Source: Rhodobacteraceae bacterium UBA7436 (GTDB lineage: Bacteria; Pseudomonadota; Alphaproteobacteria; Rhodobacterales; Rhodobacteraceae). Taken from it: a DNA stretch of 51,271 bases. The notes beneath the pieces are model-generated. The model did not search any database, was not told the DNA's origin, and saw only the letters and a program-made list of their open reading frames with translations. Shown piece after piece: positions 8,187-17,318 of this stretch (position 1 is its first letter; each line of letters starts with the position of its first letter). The DNA lies in contig DLQI01000002.1 in the NCBI GenBank assembly GCA_002478745.1, positions 1-51,271 on the forward strand, in the 5' to 3' direction. Position numbers and translations under genes: made by a program.

Positions 8187-9773
8187 ATGACTGATCTCTA
8201 CCCTGTTCGCCGTGCTCTGCTTTCTGTTTCTGATAAAACCGGATTGGTTGCCTTTGGTACGGCATTAGCCACGCGAGGAGTTGAATTGCTCAGCACAGGC
8301 GGCACCGCAAAAACGCTGCGTGATGCAGGTTTGACCGTTAAAGATGTTTCTGAGGTTACAGGTTTTCCGGAAATGATGGATGGTCGCGTTAAGACGCTTC
8401 ACCCTGTTGTGCATGGTGGCTTGTTGGCGCTGCGCGACAATGATGAACACGTTGCTGCGATGGACACACACGGTATCGGTGCAATCGACTTGGTCGTTGT
8501 GAATCTTTACCCATTCGAAGAGACTCTCAAACGCGGCGCGGAATATGCTGAAATGATCGAGAATATCGATATCGGCGGCCCTGCGATGATCCGTTCAGGT
8601 GCTAAGAACCACGGCTTTGTGAATGTGATTGTGGATGTCGAAGACTATGACGTTGTACTTGCAGAGCTCGCAGCCAACGACGGTCAAACTTCATATGAAT
8701 TGCGTCAGCGTTTGGCGCAGACCGCGTATGCCCGTACGGCTGCCTATGACACGGTCGTGAGTACATGGATGGCATCGCAAATTGGTGAGACACCGCGTCG
8801 CCGCACCGTTGGTGGAACATTGGCGCAAACATTGCGTTATGGTGAAAACCCGCACCAAGCGGCAGCCTTTTATACAGATGGCTCTTCGCGCCCTGGCGTT
8901 GCGACTGCGCAGCAGCACCAAGGCAAAGAGCTGTCCTACAATAACATCAATGACACAGATGCGGCGTTTGAACTGGTCAGCGAATTCGATCCAAGCGAAG
9001 GTCCAGCTGTCGCAATCATCAAACACGCGAACCCGTGCGGCGTTGCGCGCGGTGATACATTGGCTCAAGCATATTCACGCGCATTCGATTGCGATCGCAC
9101 CAGCGCGTTTGGCGGGATTATTGCGGTTAACCAACCGCTTGACGGCCCAACTGCAGAAGAGATCAGCGCGATTTTCACTGAGGTAGTGATTGCCCCCGGT
9201 GCTGATGACGCGGCACGTGCAGTGTTCGCAAAGAAAAAGAACCTGCGTTTGCTGACCACAGATGGTTTAGCTGATGCGAAGGCCGCTGGTCAAACAATCC
9301 GCCAAGTGGCTGGTGGTTACCTGTTCCAAGACAAAGACAACGGATTCATCACGCTGGGCGATTTGAAAGTTGTGACTAAACGTGCGCCAACTGAGCAGGA
9401 ACTGTCAGATCTGATGTTTGCATGGACTGTTGCCAAGCACGTTAAGTCCAACGCGATCATCTACGTAAAAGACGGTGCGACTGTTGGTGTTGGTGCTGGG
9501 CAAATGAGCCGCGTTGACAGCACACGAATTGCCGCGCGCAAAGCCATCGATATGGCCGAAGCAATGGGCCTACCAGCGCCATTGACCAAAGGGTCCGTTG
9601 TGGCCTCTGATGCGTTCTTCCCTTTCGCTGATGGACTGATCACCGCGGCTGAAGCTGGTGCAACTGCTCTTATTCAACCGGGTGGATCAATGCGCGATGA
9701 CGAAGTCATTGCCGCCGCTGATGAAGCTGGACTTGCGATGGTATTCACCGGCATGCGCCACTTCCGTCACTAA
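8187..9773 (+). CDS. purH: Bifunctional AICAR formyltransferase / IMP cyclohydrolase
   Basis: PurH performs the last two steps of purine synthesis: it formylates AICAR with 10-formyl-THF and closes the ring to IMP. The 528-residue length is normal. The N-terminal IMP cyclohydrolase domain (1 to about 200) shows RRALLSVSDKTGLVAFG, STGGTAKTLRDAG and GFPEMMDGRVKTLHP. The C-terminal transformylase domain has LRYGENPHQAAAFY, IIKHANPCGVA and DRTSAFGGIIAVN. The start follows AAAGGA. The lspA start lies 10 bp past the stop. Confidence 0.98.
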   Translation: MTDLYPVRRALLSVSDKTGLVAFGTALATRGVELLSTGGTAKTLRDAGLTVKDVSEVTGFPEMMDGRVKTLHPVVHGGLLALRDNDEHVAAMDTHGIGAIDLVVVNLYPFEETLKRGAEYAEMIENIDIGGPAMIRSGAKNHGFVNVIVDVEDYDVVLAELAANDGQTSYELRQRLAQTAYARTAAYDTVVSTWMASQIGETPRRRTVGGTLAQTLRYGENPHQAAAFYTDGSSRPGVATAQQHQGKELSYNNINDTDAAFELVSEFDPSEGPAVAIIKHANPCGVARGDTLAQAYSRAFDCDRTSAFGGIIAVNQPLDGPTAEEISAIFTEVVIAPGADDAARAVFAKKKNLRLLTTDGLADAKAAGQTIRQVAGGYLFQDKDNGFITLGDLKVVTKRAPTEQELSDLMFAWTVAKHVKSNAIIYVKDGATVGVGAGQMSRVDSTRIAARKAIDMAEAMGLPAPLTKGSVVASDAFFPFADGLITAAEAGATALIQPGGSMRDDEVIAAADEAGLAMVFTGMRHFRH

Positions 9774-9783
9774 GGAGCCTACG

Positions 9784-10266
9784 ATGCGATTGATGTTTTT
9801 TGCTGGATTTCTTGCGTTCTTGGCCGATCAGGTCAGCAAGTATGTTGTGATTCACCTGATGGGAATCTCACCCAGCAAAGGCATGGATGTTCTCCCGCCC
9901 GTATTAAACTTGCGCTACGGTGAAAACCGTGGCGTGAATTTCGGTCTGTTTGGAAATGATTCAGAAACGACAAGGTGGACGCTTATCGTCGTGGCGCTCG
10001 TTATTTGCCTCACGGTGTTGATCTGGGTAGCACGTAACGCGCAACCCAAAGTCGTCCAAATCGCGGCGGGTCTTCTTGTGGGTGGTGCCTTGGGAAACGT
10101 GTTTGATCGTGTTTACTATGGGTATGTTCTGGATTTTCTAAACACGTCTTGCTGTGGTTGGACCAACCCTACCGTTTATAATGTCGCGGACATTTTTATT
10201 TTCGCGGGTGCCTTGGGCCTCGTTTTCTTTGCCAAAGATAACCGACCAGATAAAAACGGTGCGTGA
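9784..10266 (+). CDS. lspA: Prolipoprotein signal peptidase (signal peptidase II)
   Basis: LspA cleaves signal peptides of diacylated prolipoproteins in the inner membrane. The start at 9784 has AAGGAG 6 bases upstream; the frame is open further upstream inside purH but without a sensible start. Four membrane segments are visible. The family motifs are GALGNVFDRVYYGYVLDF and YNVADIFIFAG. The likely catalytic dyad is D117 and D136, whose 19-residue separation matches D124/D143 of the Pseudomonas enzyme. D15 and N48 are also conserved. The 160-residue length is normal. The next gene encodes a predicted lipoprotein, a natural substrate. Confidence 0.95.
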   Translation: MRLMFFAGFLAFLADQVSKYVVIHLMGISPSKGMDVLPPVLNLRYGENRGVNFGLFGNDSETTRWTLIVVALVICLTVLIWVARNAQPKVVQIAAGLLVGGALGNVFDRVYYGYVLDFLNTSCCGWTNPTVYNVADIFIFAGALGLVFFAKDNRPDKNGA

Positions 10267-10343
10267 CATCAGGGTACTGCCTGCGATATTGCTACCTAAG
10301 ATACATCTTTGGGTGGTCATTGATTGAGTTTTGGAGAAGCCAG

Positions 10344-10853
10344 ATGCGCCTATTGCGTCCCTTTGTGATTTCCGTTTTGCTGGTGTCTTTGACAGCCTGT
10401 GCCAATACGGGACTGCGTAAGTTTACAGCACCAGGGAATGGTCCAGATGATTTCTTGGTAAGCCCCAGCAAACCTCTACAAGAGCCAACCAGCTATACTG
10501 CTTTGCCTGCTCCAACACCCGGTCAAACCAATCTTGTTGATGCGACACCATTGGCCGACGCCGCCGCCGCTTTGGGCGGTCGCCGTGGTGATCCAAACGC
10601 GGGTATCCCATCGCGTGATGGGGCAATAGTTGCGCACGCCAGTCGCTTTGGTGTGACCCCTAATGTGCGTGCAGAGCTGGCGGCCAAAGACGTAGCTTTC
10701 CGTAAGTCAAAGCGACGCTTCACAAAAGTTAAGATTGTAAGAGAAGATATTTACAACGAAGCATACAAGCGCCAAACACTTGATCCAAACGAGATCGCAC
10801 GCTTGTATCGCAATAGCGGCATCGCAACACCAACGGCTCCACCGTCCAACTGA
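10344..10853 (+). CDS. DUF3035 lipoprotein
   Basis: A 169-residue protein with a type II signal peptide: MRLLRPFVISVLLVSLTAC, lipobox LTAC with the cysteine at residue 19. The mature part has the DUF3035 pattern (GPDDFLVSPSKPL, then a proline-rich stretch and alternating Ala-rich segments with RFGV). The start at 10344 has GGAG about 8 bases upstream. It is probably outer-membrane anchored, with unknown function. It lies directly after lspA, which would process it, and before the M16 peptidase pair. Confidence 0.85.
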   Translation: MRLLRPFVISVLLVSLTACANTGLRKFTAPGNGPDDFLVSPSKPLQEPTSYTALPAPTPGQTNLVDATPLADAAAALGGRRGDPNAGIPSRDGAIVAHASRFGVTPNVRAELAAKDVAFRKSKRRFTKVKIVREDIYNEAYKRQTLDPNEIARLYRNSGIATPTAPPSN

Positions 10854-10947
10854 TCCCAACGCCTCACGTTCCTGCGACCTCTATTGAAAACGGGTGCGTC
10901 GGGCATATCTTTTTGGGACAAGAACTGACCCAACTGAAGGATCACTT

Positions 10948-12288
10948 ATGACCCGAATGCGCGCCTTTTTGGCCACGCTTATGCTGTCGACGCCACTTTC
11001 AGTGATGGCGGCCGAAGATCCTGTTACGACATTTGTTCTAGATAACGGAATGCAGGTTATTGTTGTTGAGGACCACCGTGCGCCAGTTGTCCAGCACATG
11101 GTATGGTATCGCGCAGGGTCAGCGGATGAACCCAAAGGAGCATCAGGTGTTGCGCACTTTCTGGAACATCTTTTGTTCAAGGCGACTGACAAGTTAGAAG
11201 CGGGCGAGTTCTCGGCCATCGTTTCCGCAAACGGTGGCAATGACAACGCGTTCACTAGCTATGATTACACTGCTTATTATCAGCGCATTGCAGCTGATCG
11301 TCTTGAACTGATGATGGGTATGGAAAGTGACCGGATGCGCAACATTCGCCTAACTCCAGCAAATATCGAGACGGAGCGCGATGTGATTATCGAAGAACGC
11401 AACCAGCGGACTGAGAATAGCGCCAGTGCTTTGTTCTCGGAACAGATGCGTGCGGTGCAATATCACAATCATCGTTACGGTGTGCCCGTCATTGGTTGGA
11501 TGCACGAAATGGAAACGCTGGATTTGGATGACGCGCTGTCATTCTATGAAATCTACTATTCCCCAAACAACGCTATCCTAGTTGTTTCTGGTGACGTGAC
11601 CCCAGAAGGGGTGCGTGAATTAGCTGAAAAATATTATGGCGTTATTCCTTCCAATCCTGCCCTGCCTGAACGGTTGCGCACCGAGGAACCACCCCAAACC
11701 GCCGAGCGCCGCGTGATATTTCGCGATGCACGTGTGGCGCAACCTTATGTAAGCCGTTCATATTTGGCTCCAGAACGGGATCAAGGTGCACAAAAAGAAG
11801 CAGCAGCTTTGACTTTGCTGGCTGAAATCCTGGGTGGTGGCACGACATCATATCTGACGGAGAAGCTACAGTTCGATACGCAGGTGGCGGTGTATTCGTC
11901 AGTCTATTATCGTGGGACATCTTTGGATAACACGACTTTCAATATGATTGTAGTACCTGCGCCAGGTGTAACCTTGCAGGAGGCCGAGGATGCGATGGAC
12001 GTCGCAGTTACTAGCTTCATGAAAGAGGGGGTCGATCCTTCACAGCTAGAACGTTTGAAGAAGCAGCTTCGCGCACAGCAGATTTACGCACGCGACAACG
12101 TTGACGGGATAGCACAGCGTTATGGTTCTGCTTTGACCACTGGATTGACCGTTGAAGACGTTCAAGCATGGCCTGAAATTTTGCAAGCGATCACGCCTGA
12201 AGAAATCATGGCGGCCGCTAAAAAGGTGATTATTCCAGAGACCTCAGTTACGGGATGGTTGATGAAAGAACAGGAGCAAGGCCAATGA
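10948..12288 (+). CDS. M16 family metallopeptidase, catalytic member
   Basis: A 446-residue pitrilysin/processing-peptidase-like zinc protease. The start at 10948 follows AAGGA at 8-base spacing. A signal peptide (RAFLATLMLSTPLSVMAA) sends it to the periplasm. The inverted zinc motif HFLEH is at residues 70-74, and the downstream glutamate is in the ERDVIIEERNQR segment near residue 150. N- and C-terminal M16 domains are both present (the second around YYSPNNAILVVSGDV). It overlaps the next M16 gene by ATGA. The pair probably forms a heterodimer of active and inactive subunits, as known for several bacterial and mitochondrial M16 enzymes. The substrate is unknown. Confidence 0.92.
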   Translation: MTRMRAFLATLMLSTPLSVMAAEDPVTTFVLDNGMQVIVVEDHRAPVVQHMVWYRAGSADEPKGASGVAHFLEHLLFKATDKLEAGEFSAIVSANGGNDNAFTSYDYTAYYQRIAADRLELMMGMESDRMRNIRLTPANIETERDVIIEERNQRTENSASALFSEQMRAVQYHNHRYGVPVIGWMHEMETLDLDDALSFYEIYYSPNNAILVVSGDVTPEGVRELAEKYYGVIPSNPALPERLRTEEPPQTAERRVIFRDARVAQPYVSRSYLAPERDQGAQKEAAALTLLAEILGGGTTSYLTEKLQFDTQVAVYSSVYYRGTSLDNTTFNMIVVPAPGVTLQEAEDAMDVAVTSFMKEGVDPSQLERLKKQLRAQQIYARDNVDGIAQRYGSALTTGLTVEDVQAWPEILQAITPEEIMAAAKKVIIPETSVTGWLMKEQEQGQ

Positions 12289-13604
12289 GAATTTTTAGCG
12301 CTCTGGTCATTAGCTTTCTGACTGTATTACCAGCACAGGCAGAAGTAAAAATTCAAGAGGTCATTTCACCGGGTGGAGTTACCGCTTGGTTGGTTGAAGA
12401 ACCGTCGATCCCCTTCATGGCACTTGAGTTGCGGTTTCGTGGAGGTGGGTCACTAGATCGACCGGGGAAACGTGGCGCATTAAATCTAATGACTGGGTTA
12501 TTGGAAGAGGGCGCTGGGGACTTAGATTCGCGTGGGTTTGCCCGTGCTGTTGAAGATTTGGCAGCTAGTTTTTCTTATAATCTAAATTCGGATTCCTTGT
12601 CTGTTTCAGCAAGATTCTTGTCTGAAAACCGAGACGATGCAATTGCACTTTTACGTTCATCTATTGTTGATCCAAACTTTAACGAACCTGATATCGAACG
12701 GGTGCGTGGGCAGGTTTTTGCAGGTTTGTTGTCGGCCACTACTGATCCTGATGCAATCGTGGGCGCTGCGTTCGATCGAATGACGTTTGGAGACCACCCC
12801 TACGCAACTGATTTGTCCGGAACCAACGAAAGTGTAGCTGCATTGACGCGAGAGGATCTGGTAAACGCGCATGGCGATATCTTTGCAAAAGATCGTCTGT
12901 ATGTCGGTGCGGTTGGAGATATTACACCTGCTGAACTGGGCATTCTGGTGGACGAGCTGTTGGGTGATTTACCTGAAACCGGTGCACGCCAACCGCATGC
13001 CGCTGTGATAGCAATAGAGGGTGGCGTAACAGTCGTGGATTTTGAGACGCCGCAATCTGTCGCTTTGTTTGGACACAAAGGGATTGGCCTAGAAGACCCT
13101 GACTACTTCGCAGCGACAATTCTCAATCATGTCTTGGGCGGCGGCTCCTTTGAGAGCCGTCTTATGAACGAAGTGCGTGAAAAACGTGGCCTAACCTATG
13201 GGGTCAGTACGTTCCTTGTGCCACGTGATCACGCGGCAACTTATCAGGGGCAAGTTGCATCAGCCAATGATCGTATTGCAGAAGCCATTTCAGTGATCCG
13301 CGACGAGTGGTCGAAGGCCGCTGAAAAGGGTGTGACCGCTGAAGAGCTGCGCAATGCCAAGACCTATATTACCGGTGCCTATCCACTGCGGTTTGATGGG
13401 AATGCACCCATCGCGCGGATCATGGTCGGGATGCAGATGATCGGTTTTCCAATTGATTACATTGGGACCCGCAACGACAAAGTCGAGGCAGTGACATTGG
13501 AAGACGTCAATCGTGTTGCAGCTGAGCTGTTAGATGCGGATGGATTGCATTTCGTAGTTGTTGGTAAGCCAGTTGGCTTAGCGACAGGTCCATTGCCTGA
13601 ATAA
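12285..13604 (+). CDS. M16 family peptidase-like protein, non-catalytic partner
   Basis: A 439-residue M16 homologue with a signal peptide (MRIFSALVISFLTVLPAQA). At the position of the zinc motif it reads GLLEEGAG, lacking both histidines, so it cannot bind zinc in the usual way. The C-terminal glycine-rich and RGLTYGVSTF segments typical of the non-catalytic (substrate-binding) M16 subunit are kept. Its ATG overlaps the stop of the catalytic gene, which supports stoichiometric co-synthesis and dimer formation. It is the last gene of the plus-strand series and is followed at once by a strong hairpin. Confidence 0.9.
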   Translation: MRIFSALVISFLTVLPAQAEVKIQEVISPGGVTAWLVEEPSIPFMALELRFRGGGSLDRPGKRGALNLMTGLLEEGAGDLDSRGFARAVEDLAASFSYNLNSDSLSVSARFLSENRDDAIALLRSSIVDPNFNEPDIERVRGQVFAGLLSATTDPDAIVGAAFDRMTFGDHPYATDLSGTNESVAALTREDLVNAHGDIFAKDRLYVGAVGDITPAELGILVDELLGDLPETGARQPHAAVIAIEGGVTVVDFETPQSVALFGHKGIGLEDPDYFAATILNHVLGGGSFESRLMNEVREKRGLTYGVSTFLVPRDHAATYQGQVASANDRIAEAISVIRDEWSKAAEKGVTAEELRNAKTYITGAYPLRFDGNAPIARIMVGMQMIGFPIDYIGTRNDKVEAVTLEDVNRVAAELLDADGLHFVVVGKPVGLATGPLPE

Positions 13605-13610
13605 AAGACT

Positions 13611-13634
13611 GCGCCCAGCATTTCTGCTGGGCGC
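13611..13634. terminator. Bidirectional intrinsic terminator between M16 gene and ALDH gene
   Basis: A perfect 10-bp inverted repeat (GCGCCCAGCA / TGCTGGGCGC) with a 4-base loop TTTC, which reads GAAA (GNRA-type) on the minus strand. It sits between two convergent stops at 13604 and 13640. On the minus strand the stem is followed by AGTCTTTTATT. On the plus strand the tail is A-rich (AAAAATTATT), so termination is likely better towards the M16 gene side. Confidence 0.8.
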
Positions 13635-13639
13635 AAAAA

Positions 13640-15982
13640 TTATTCACCGTATGGGATCCAGATATTTTTGATCTCTGTCGCGGCAGCAAGGAATTCTTTT
13701 CCTTCGCCAGCGGATGAGAACCAATCGCGGGCTTGCTCGTTGTTCACCCATGTGCGTTTTATATTTGTCGCGCTGCCGGCTTCAATCTCTTTGCTCAGAT
13801 CAGATCCTGAGAAGGACCAACAAGCGCTGATGTCCATGTGTTCTGCCATCGTTTTTGCGACATCAATATGCGCGCCGGTGAGGATATTAACGACACCACC
13901 TGGTACGTCTGAGGTGTCGAGTACTTGGAAGAAGTCTGTAGCAATTAATGGAAACGCCTCTGATGCACTCAGGATCACACGGTTGCCCATCGCGATGGCG
14001 GGTGCCATGAGCGATATAAGGCCGAGCAAAGGTGCCGTGTCCGGGCATAGCGCCGCAATGACGCCTACGGGTTCCTTCATGGCCAGTGCCGTGCCGCGCA
14101 TCGGTACGCCGTGCACTTGGCCGTCGTATTTGTCCGCCCATGCTGCATAGGTGAATAGACGGCTGATGGACGCCTTGACCTCTTTTTGGCCACTGTTTCC
14201 ACCTTGTAGGATGCTTAGGCGATCAGCGAATTCTTCTGCTCGTGCGCTCAAGTTCTCTGCGATGAAATACAGAATTTGAGCACGCAAATGGCCTGTGGTT
14301 TTTGACCATCCCTTGGCACCGTTCGCAGCCTCTGCAGCGTTTCGAACATCTTTGCGGGATGCGTTTGAAACATGGCCAACAAGTTTTCCTGATTTGGCGA
14401 AGACCGCGGTAGAATAGCCGTTGTCAGGACGCGCTTGTTTGCCGCCGATGTACAGCTTGGCTGTGCGATCCAAATCCTCGGTAGTCCCCTTGTTACCTTC
14501 AAAGGCTGTGATCGGGTTTAATGGCTTCGTTTGGCCCTTGGCTTTGGTGTAGGCGCTTAGACCTTCCCAGCCACCTTCGCGTCCAACACCGCTTTCGCGC
14601 ACACCGCCAAAGCCGGCGGCAGCGTCAAACATGTTGGTGCCGTTGATCCACACAACGCCAGCGGCAAGCTTTGGTGCAATGTCGAGCGCAAGATTAATGT
14701 TCTCACTCCAAACCGTTGCGGCCAATCCGTAGCGTGTGTTGTTGGCGACTTCGACAGCTTCCGCAGGCGTGCGGAACGTTGTGGCGCATAAGACAGGACC
14801 AAAGATTTCTTCCTGCATCAGCGTGTCAGCTGGATGAAGATCAGTGATCAACGTCGGTGGATAGAACAGGCCATGCTCAGGCAATGCAGCACTTGATTGG
14901 TGCATAGTTCCAACGGTGTTTTCAGCAACCATGCGGGTTATTGTATCAAGCTGCGATTGATCGACGATCGCACCGACATCGATGGACTTATCCAATGGGC
15001 TCCCTATGCGCAATTTGTCCATTCGGACTTTGAGCTTGGCATAGAAGGTTTCTGCAATTGGTTCTTGAACCAATAGACGTGAACCTGCGCAGCACACCTG
15101 CCCTTGGTTGAACCAAATGGCGTCAACTAAACCCTCAACGGCTGAATCCAAATCTGCGTCGTCAAATACGATGTAGGGCGACTTGCCGCCCAGCTCTAGC
15201 GTCAGCGCTTTGCCGGATCCTGCAGTGGCTTTACGGATCTGTTTCCCAACTGCTGTCGAACCAGTGAAAGCAATCTTGTCCACATCCGCGGCGACAATCA
15301 TTCCACCCACAGCGCCATCGCCTGTCACGATGTTTACGACCCCATCGGGCACACCAGCTTGTTTGCAGATGTCCGCAAACAACAAAGCTGTAAGTGATGT
15401 GTATTCTGCGGGTTTCAAAACAACCGTATTCCCCATCGCTAATGCAGGTGCGATTTTCCATGACAACATGAGCAGTGGGAAGTTCCATGGAACGATTTGA
15501 CCGCACACACCCAAGGCTTCGCGGTCAGGCAATTCACTATCCATCAATTGGGCCATACCAGCGTGATAATAGAAATGACGCTGTGCCAAAGGAATATCGA
15601 TGTCGCGACTTTCGCGGATAGGTTTGCCGTTGTCCAATGTTTCGAGCACGGCAAACAAACGGCTGTGCTTTTGCAACAGACGGGCGATAGCGTACAAGAT
15701 GCGTGCGCGGCCATGTCCATCTAGCGCTGCCCATTTCGGCTGTGCCTTGCGTGCCGCTGAAACAGCCAGATTTACATCTGCTTGGGTCGCTTGGCTGATG
15801 GTCGCCAATACGTTTCCAGTTGCAGGGTTTTTGGTGTCAAAGCCATCGCCTGCTTTGGTGAATGACCCGTCGATAAAATGGCCAAACTTGCCACCTTGGT
15901 CGACAATCCAAGCCAAAGCCTCGGCTGTATTTTCAGGTGCTGTGCCGAAGTCCATGGTTTGGAAGATATCTTTGACTGTCAT
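13640..15982 (-). CDS. ALDH16-type aldehyde dehydrogenase (active plus degenerate ALDH domain)
   Basis: A 780-residue protein made of two ALDH domains. The first (about 1-490) is a normal NAD(P)-dependent aldehyde dehydrogenase: PWNFPLLMLSWKIAPALA, FTGSTAVGKQI, the general-base glutamate in LELGGKSPY, and catalytic C297 in FNQGQVCCAGSR. The second (about 520-780) keeps the fold pattern (PVGVIAALCPDTAPLL, GGVVNILTGAH) but has no catalytic cysteine or glutamate motif. This matches the ALDH16 family; from memory, the structure of a Loktanella homologue is known. The start at 15982 is the family-like ATG; a TTG 36 bases upstream is less likely. It lies 48 bp after deoC on the same strand, so acetaldehyde from deoxyribose 5-phosphate cleavage is a plausible substrate. 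Confidence 0.93.
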   Translation of the reverse strand: MTVKDIFQTMDFGTAPENTAEALAWIVDQGGKFGHFIDGSFTKAGDGFDTKNPATGNVLATISQATQADVNLAVSAARKAQPKWAALDGHGRARILYAIARLLQKHSRLFAVLETLDNGKPIRESRDIDIPLAQRHFYYHAGMAQLMDSELPDREALGVCGQIVPWNFPLLMLSWKIAPALAMGNTVVLKPAEYTSLTALLFADICKQAGVPDGVVNIVTGDGAVGGMIVAADVDKIAFTGSTAVGKQIRKATAGSGKALTLELGGKSPYIVFDDADLDSAVEGLVDAIWFNQGQVCCAGSRLLVQEPIAETFYAKLKVRMDKLRIGSPLDKSIDVGAIVDQSQLDTITRMVAENTVGTMHQSSAALPEHGLFYPPTLITDLHPADTLMQEEIFGPVLCATTFRTPAEAVEVANNTRYGLAATVWSENINLALDIAPKLAAGVVWINGTNMFDAAAGFGGVRESGVGREGGWEGLSAYTKAKGQTKPLNPITAFEGNKGTTEDLDRTAKLYIGGKQARPDNGYSTAVFAKSGKLVGHVSNASRKDVRNAAEAANGAKGWSKTTGHLRAQILYFIAENLSARAEEFADRLSILQGGNSGQKEVKASISRLFTYAAWADKYDGQVHGVPMRGTALAMKEPVGVIAALCPDTAPLLGLISLMAPAIAMGNRVILSASEAFPLIATDFFQVLDTSDVPGGVVNILTGAHIDVAKTMAEHMDISACWSFSGSDLSKEIEAGSATNIKRTWVNNEQARDWFSSAGEGKEFLAAATEIKNIWIPYGE

Positions 15983-16030
15983 GGTTAGGGTCTTTCTGTC
16001 AGATGTCGTGGATGGCAAAGTATGGATGGG

Positions 16031-17047
16031 TTAGCCCATTGGATTTCTATGGCCGGCGGAATATGCGCCAGTCAGATGATGGTCCAATTGGCGCTCAATA
16101 TCCCCTAACAAGGAAGACGCGCCAAAACGGAATAGGTCTGGCTGAAGCCAGCGGTCCCCCAACTCTTCCTTCATCAAAGCGAGATAGGTAATAGCATCTA
16201 TCGCTTTTGAAATCCCGCCGGCTGGTTTGTAGCCAATACGATAACCAATGCGCTCGAAATAATCGCGAATGGCTCGTATCATAACCAGTGTCACAGGCAG
16301 GGTCGCATTGACGTTTTCTTTGCCGGTCGATGTTTTGATGAAGTCGGCACCAGCCATCATACACACCAGTGAGGCGCGTGCTACATTGCGCAAGGAACCC
16401 AATTCTCCGGTTGCTAGGATTGCTTTAACGTGTGCCTCACCACAGGCGTCGCGCATGGCCTTCATTTCGTCGTAAAGCTTCTGCCAGTCGCCTGTCAGCA
16501 CGTGACGACGGGAGATGACGATGTCGATTTCCCTAGCGCCCGCTGCAACGCTTTCCTTGATTTCTTGGATGCGTAGGTGAAGTGGGGATAGCCCTGCGGG
16601 AAAGCCAGTTGAAACAGCTGCGACTGGAATGTTCGTTCCGACAAGTGCGCGAACAGCGGCTGGTATCATCTCGTGATACACACATACAGCTCCAGTCGTT
16701 AGTCCGGTCATTTCAAGCTGCGCGAGGACGCTAGCGTTCACAGGCTGACGAGCTTTAGCACACAAACGACCAACACGCATTTCGGTGTCATCGCCAGATA
16801 AAGTTGTCAGGTCAATGCAGCTGACCGCTTTCAGCAACCAAGCAGCTTGATGTTCTTTTTTGACAGAGCGGCGGGCTGGCAATGTAGCGCATCGACGCTC
16901 AATGGCTGATGTGTTCGCCTGAACGCGGGCAACCCAATCTAGGTCGAGCTCCATGCCTGGATTTCGTGGCTCAGTGACCTGAGGCAATTGTGCGACGCTT
17001 TGGTTCGCGGTGTCGTTGGATGTTTGTTCGGCTAGTAGATTGTGCAT
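16031..17047 (-). CDS. deoC: Deoxyribose-phosphate aldolase
   Basis: DeoC splits 2-deoxyribose 5-phosphate into acetaldehyde and glyceraldehyde 3-phosphate in deoxynucleoside catabolism. The Schiff-base lysine is K238 in ADFIKTSTGKE and the second essential lysine is K274 in GYKPAGGIS. The 338-residue length includes an N-terminal extension of about 80 residues relative to E. coli DeoC, as in the longer (animal-like) class. The ATG at 17047 has GAGG at 6-9 bases upstream. The downstream gene on the same strand is the ALDH16-type dehydrogenase. The divergent gene is an NCS2 nucleobase permease. Confidence 0.95.
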   Translation of the reverse strand: MHNLLAEQTSNDTANQSVAQLPQVTEPRNPGMELDLDWVARVQANTSAIERRCATLPARRSVKKEHQAAWLLKAVSCIDLTTLSGDDTEMRVGRLCAKARQPVNASVLAQLEMTGLTTGAVCVYHEMIPAAVRALVGTNIPVAAVSTGFPAGLSPLHLRIQEIKESVAAGAREIDIVISRRHVLTGDWQKLYDEMKAMRDACGEAHVKAILATGELGSLRNVARASLVCMMAGADFIKTSTGKENVNATLPVTLVMIRAIRDYFERIGYRIGYKPAGGISKAIDAITYLALMKEELGDRWLQPDLFRFGASSLLGDIERQLDHHLTGAYSAGHRNPMG

Positions 17048-17318
17048 TGGGCACCTCATTGCGCAGTTGCAGCATTCAAAAGTTACATGGGACCACGACA
17101 AAGGCAAGCACGGGTGTTTAGAACGTGTGATAATTTCTCGCCGGAGGCGAAAGACAATCGCATAAAAATTGAAGGTTAAGAATATTTGTTTAATTTCTGA
17201 GCGTTAGCTTTTTCGAGTATTTGGAGAGCATAGTTTTTTCTTGCCCGAAGTCCTAATGTGGCACCATACTTCCGCTTAGCCGCACTCAAGACGGCGTTTA
17301 CTCAGGGATGGTACGAAA
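17048..17318. promoter_or_regulatory. Divergent deoC / permease intergenic region
   Basis: This 271-bp gap must carry promoters for both directions. A GC hairpin TCGCC-GGA-GGCGA lies near 17138-17151. A weak sigma70-like candidate for the permease is TTGCCC, 18-nt spacer, CATACT, ending near 17271. I see no recognisable purine or xanthine riboswitch, but I cannot fold the region here. Confidence 0.3.

Noticed and set aside
17211..17232. GAGTATTTGGAGAG segment resembling the dispersed repeat core
   Set aside because: Only part of the core matches, with gaps, and the flanks are unrelated, so it cannot be called a third copy.
17048..17318. Possible purine or xanthine riboswitch before the NCS2 permease
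   Set aside because: I could not recognise any conserved riboswitch core. The single short hairpin is not enough evidence.
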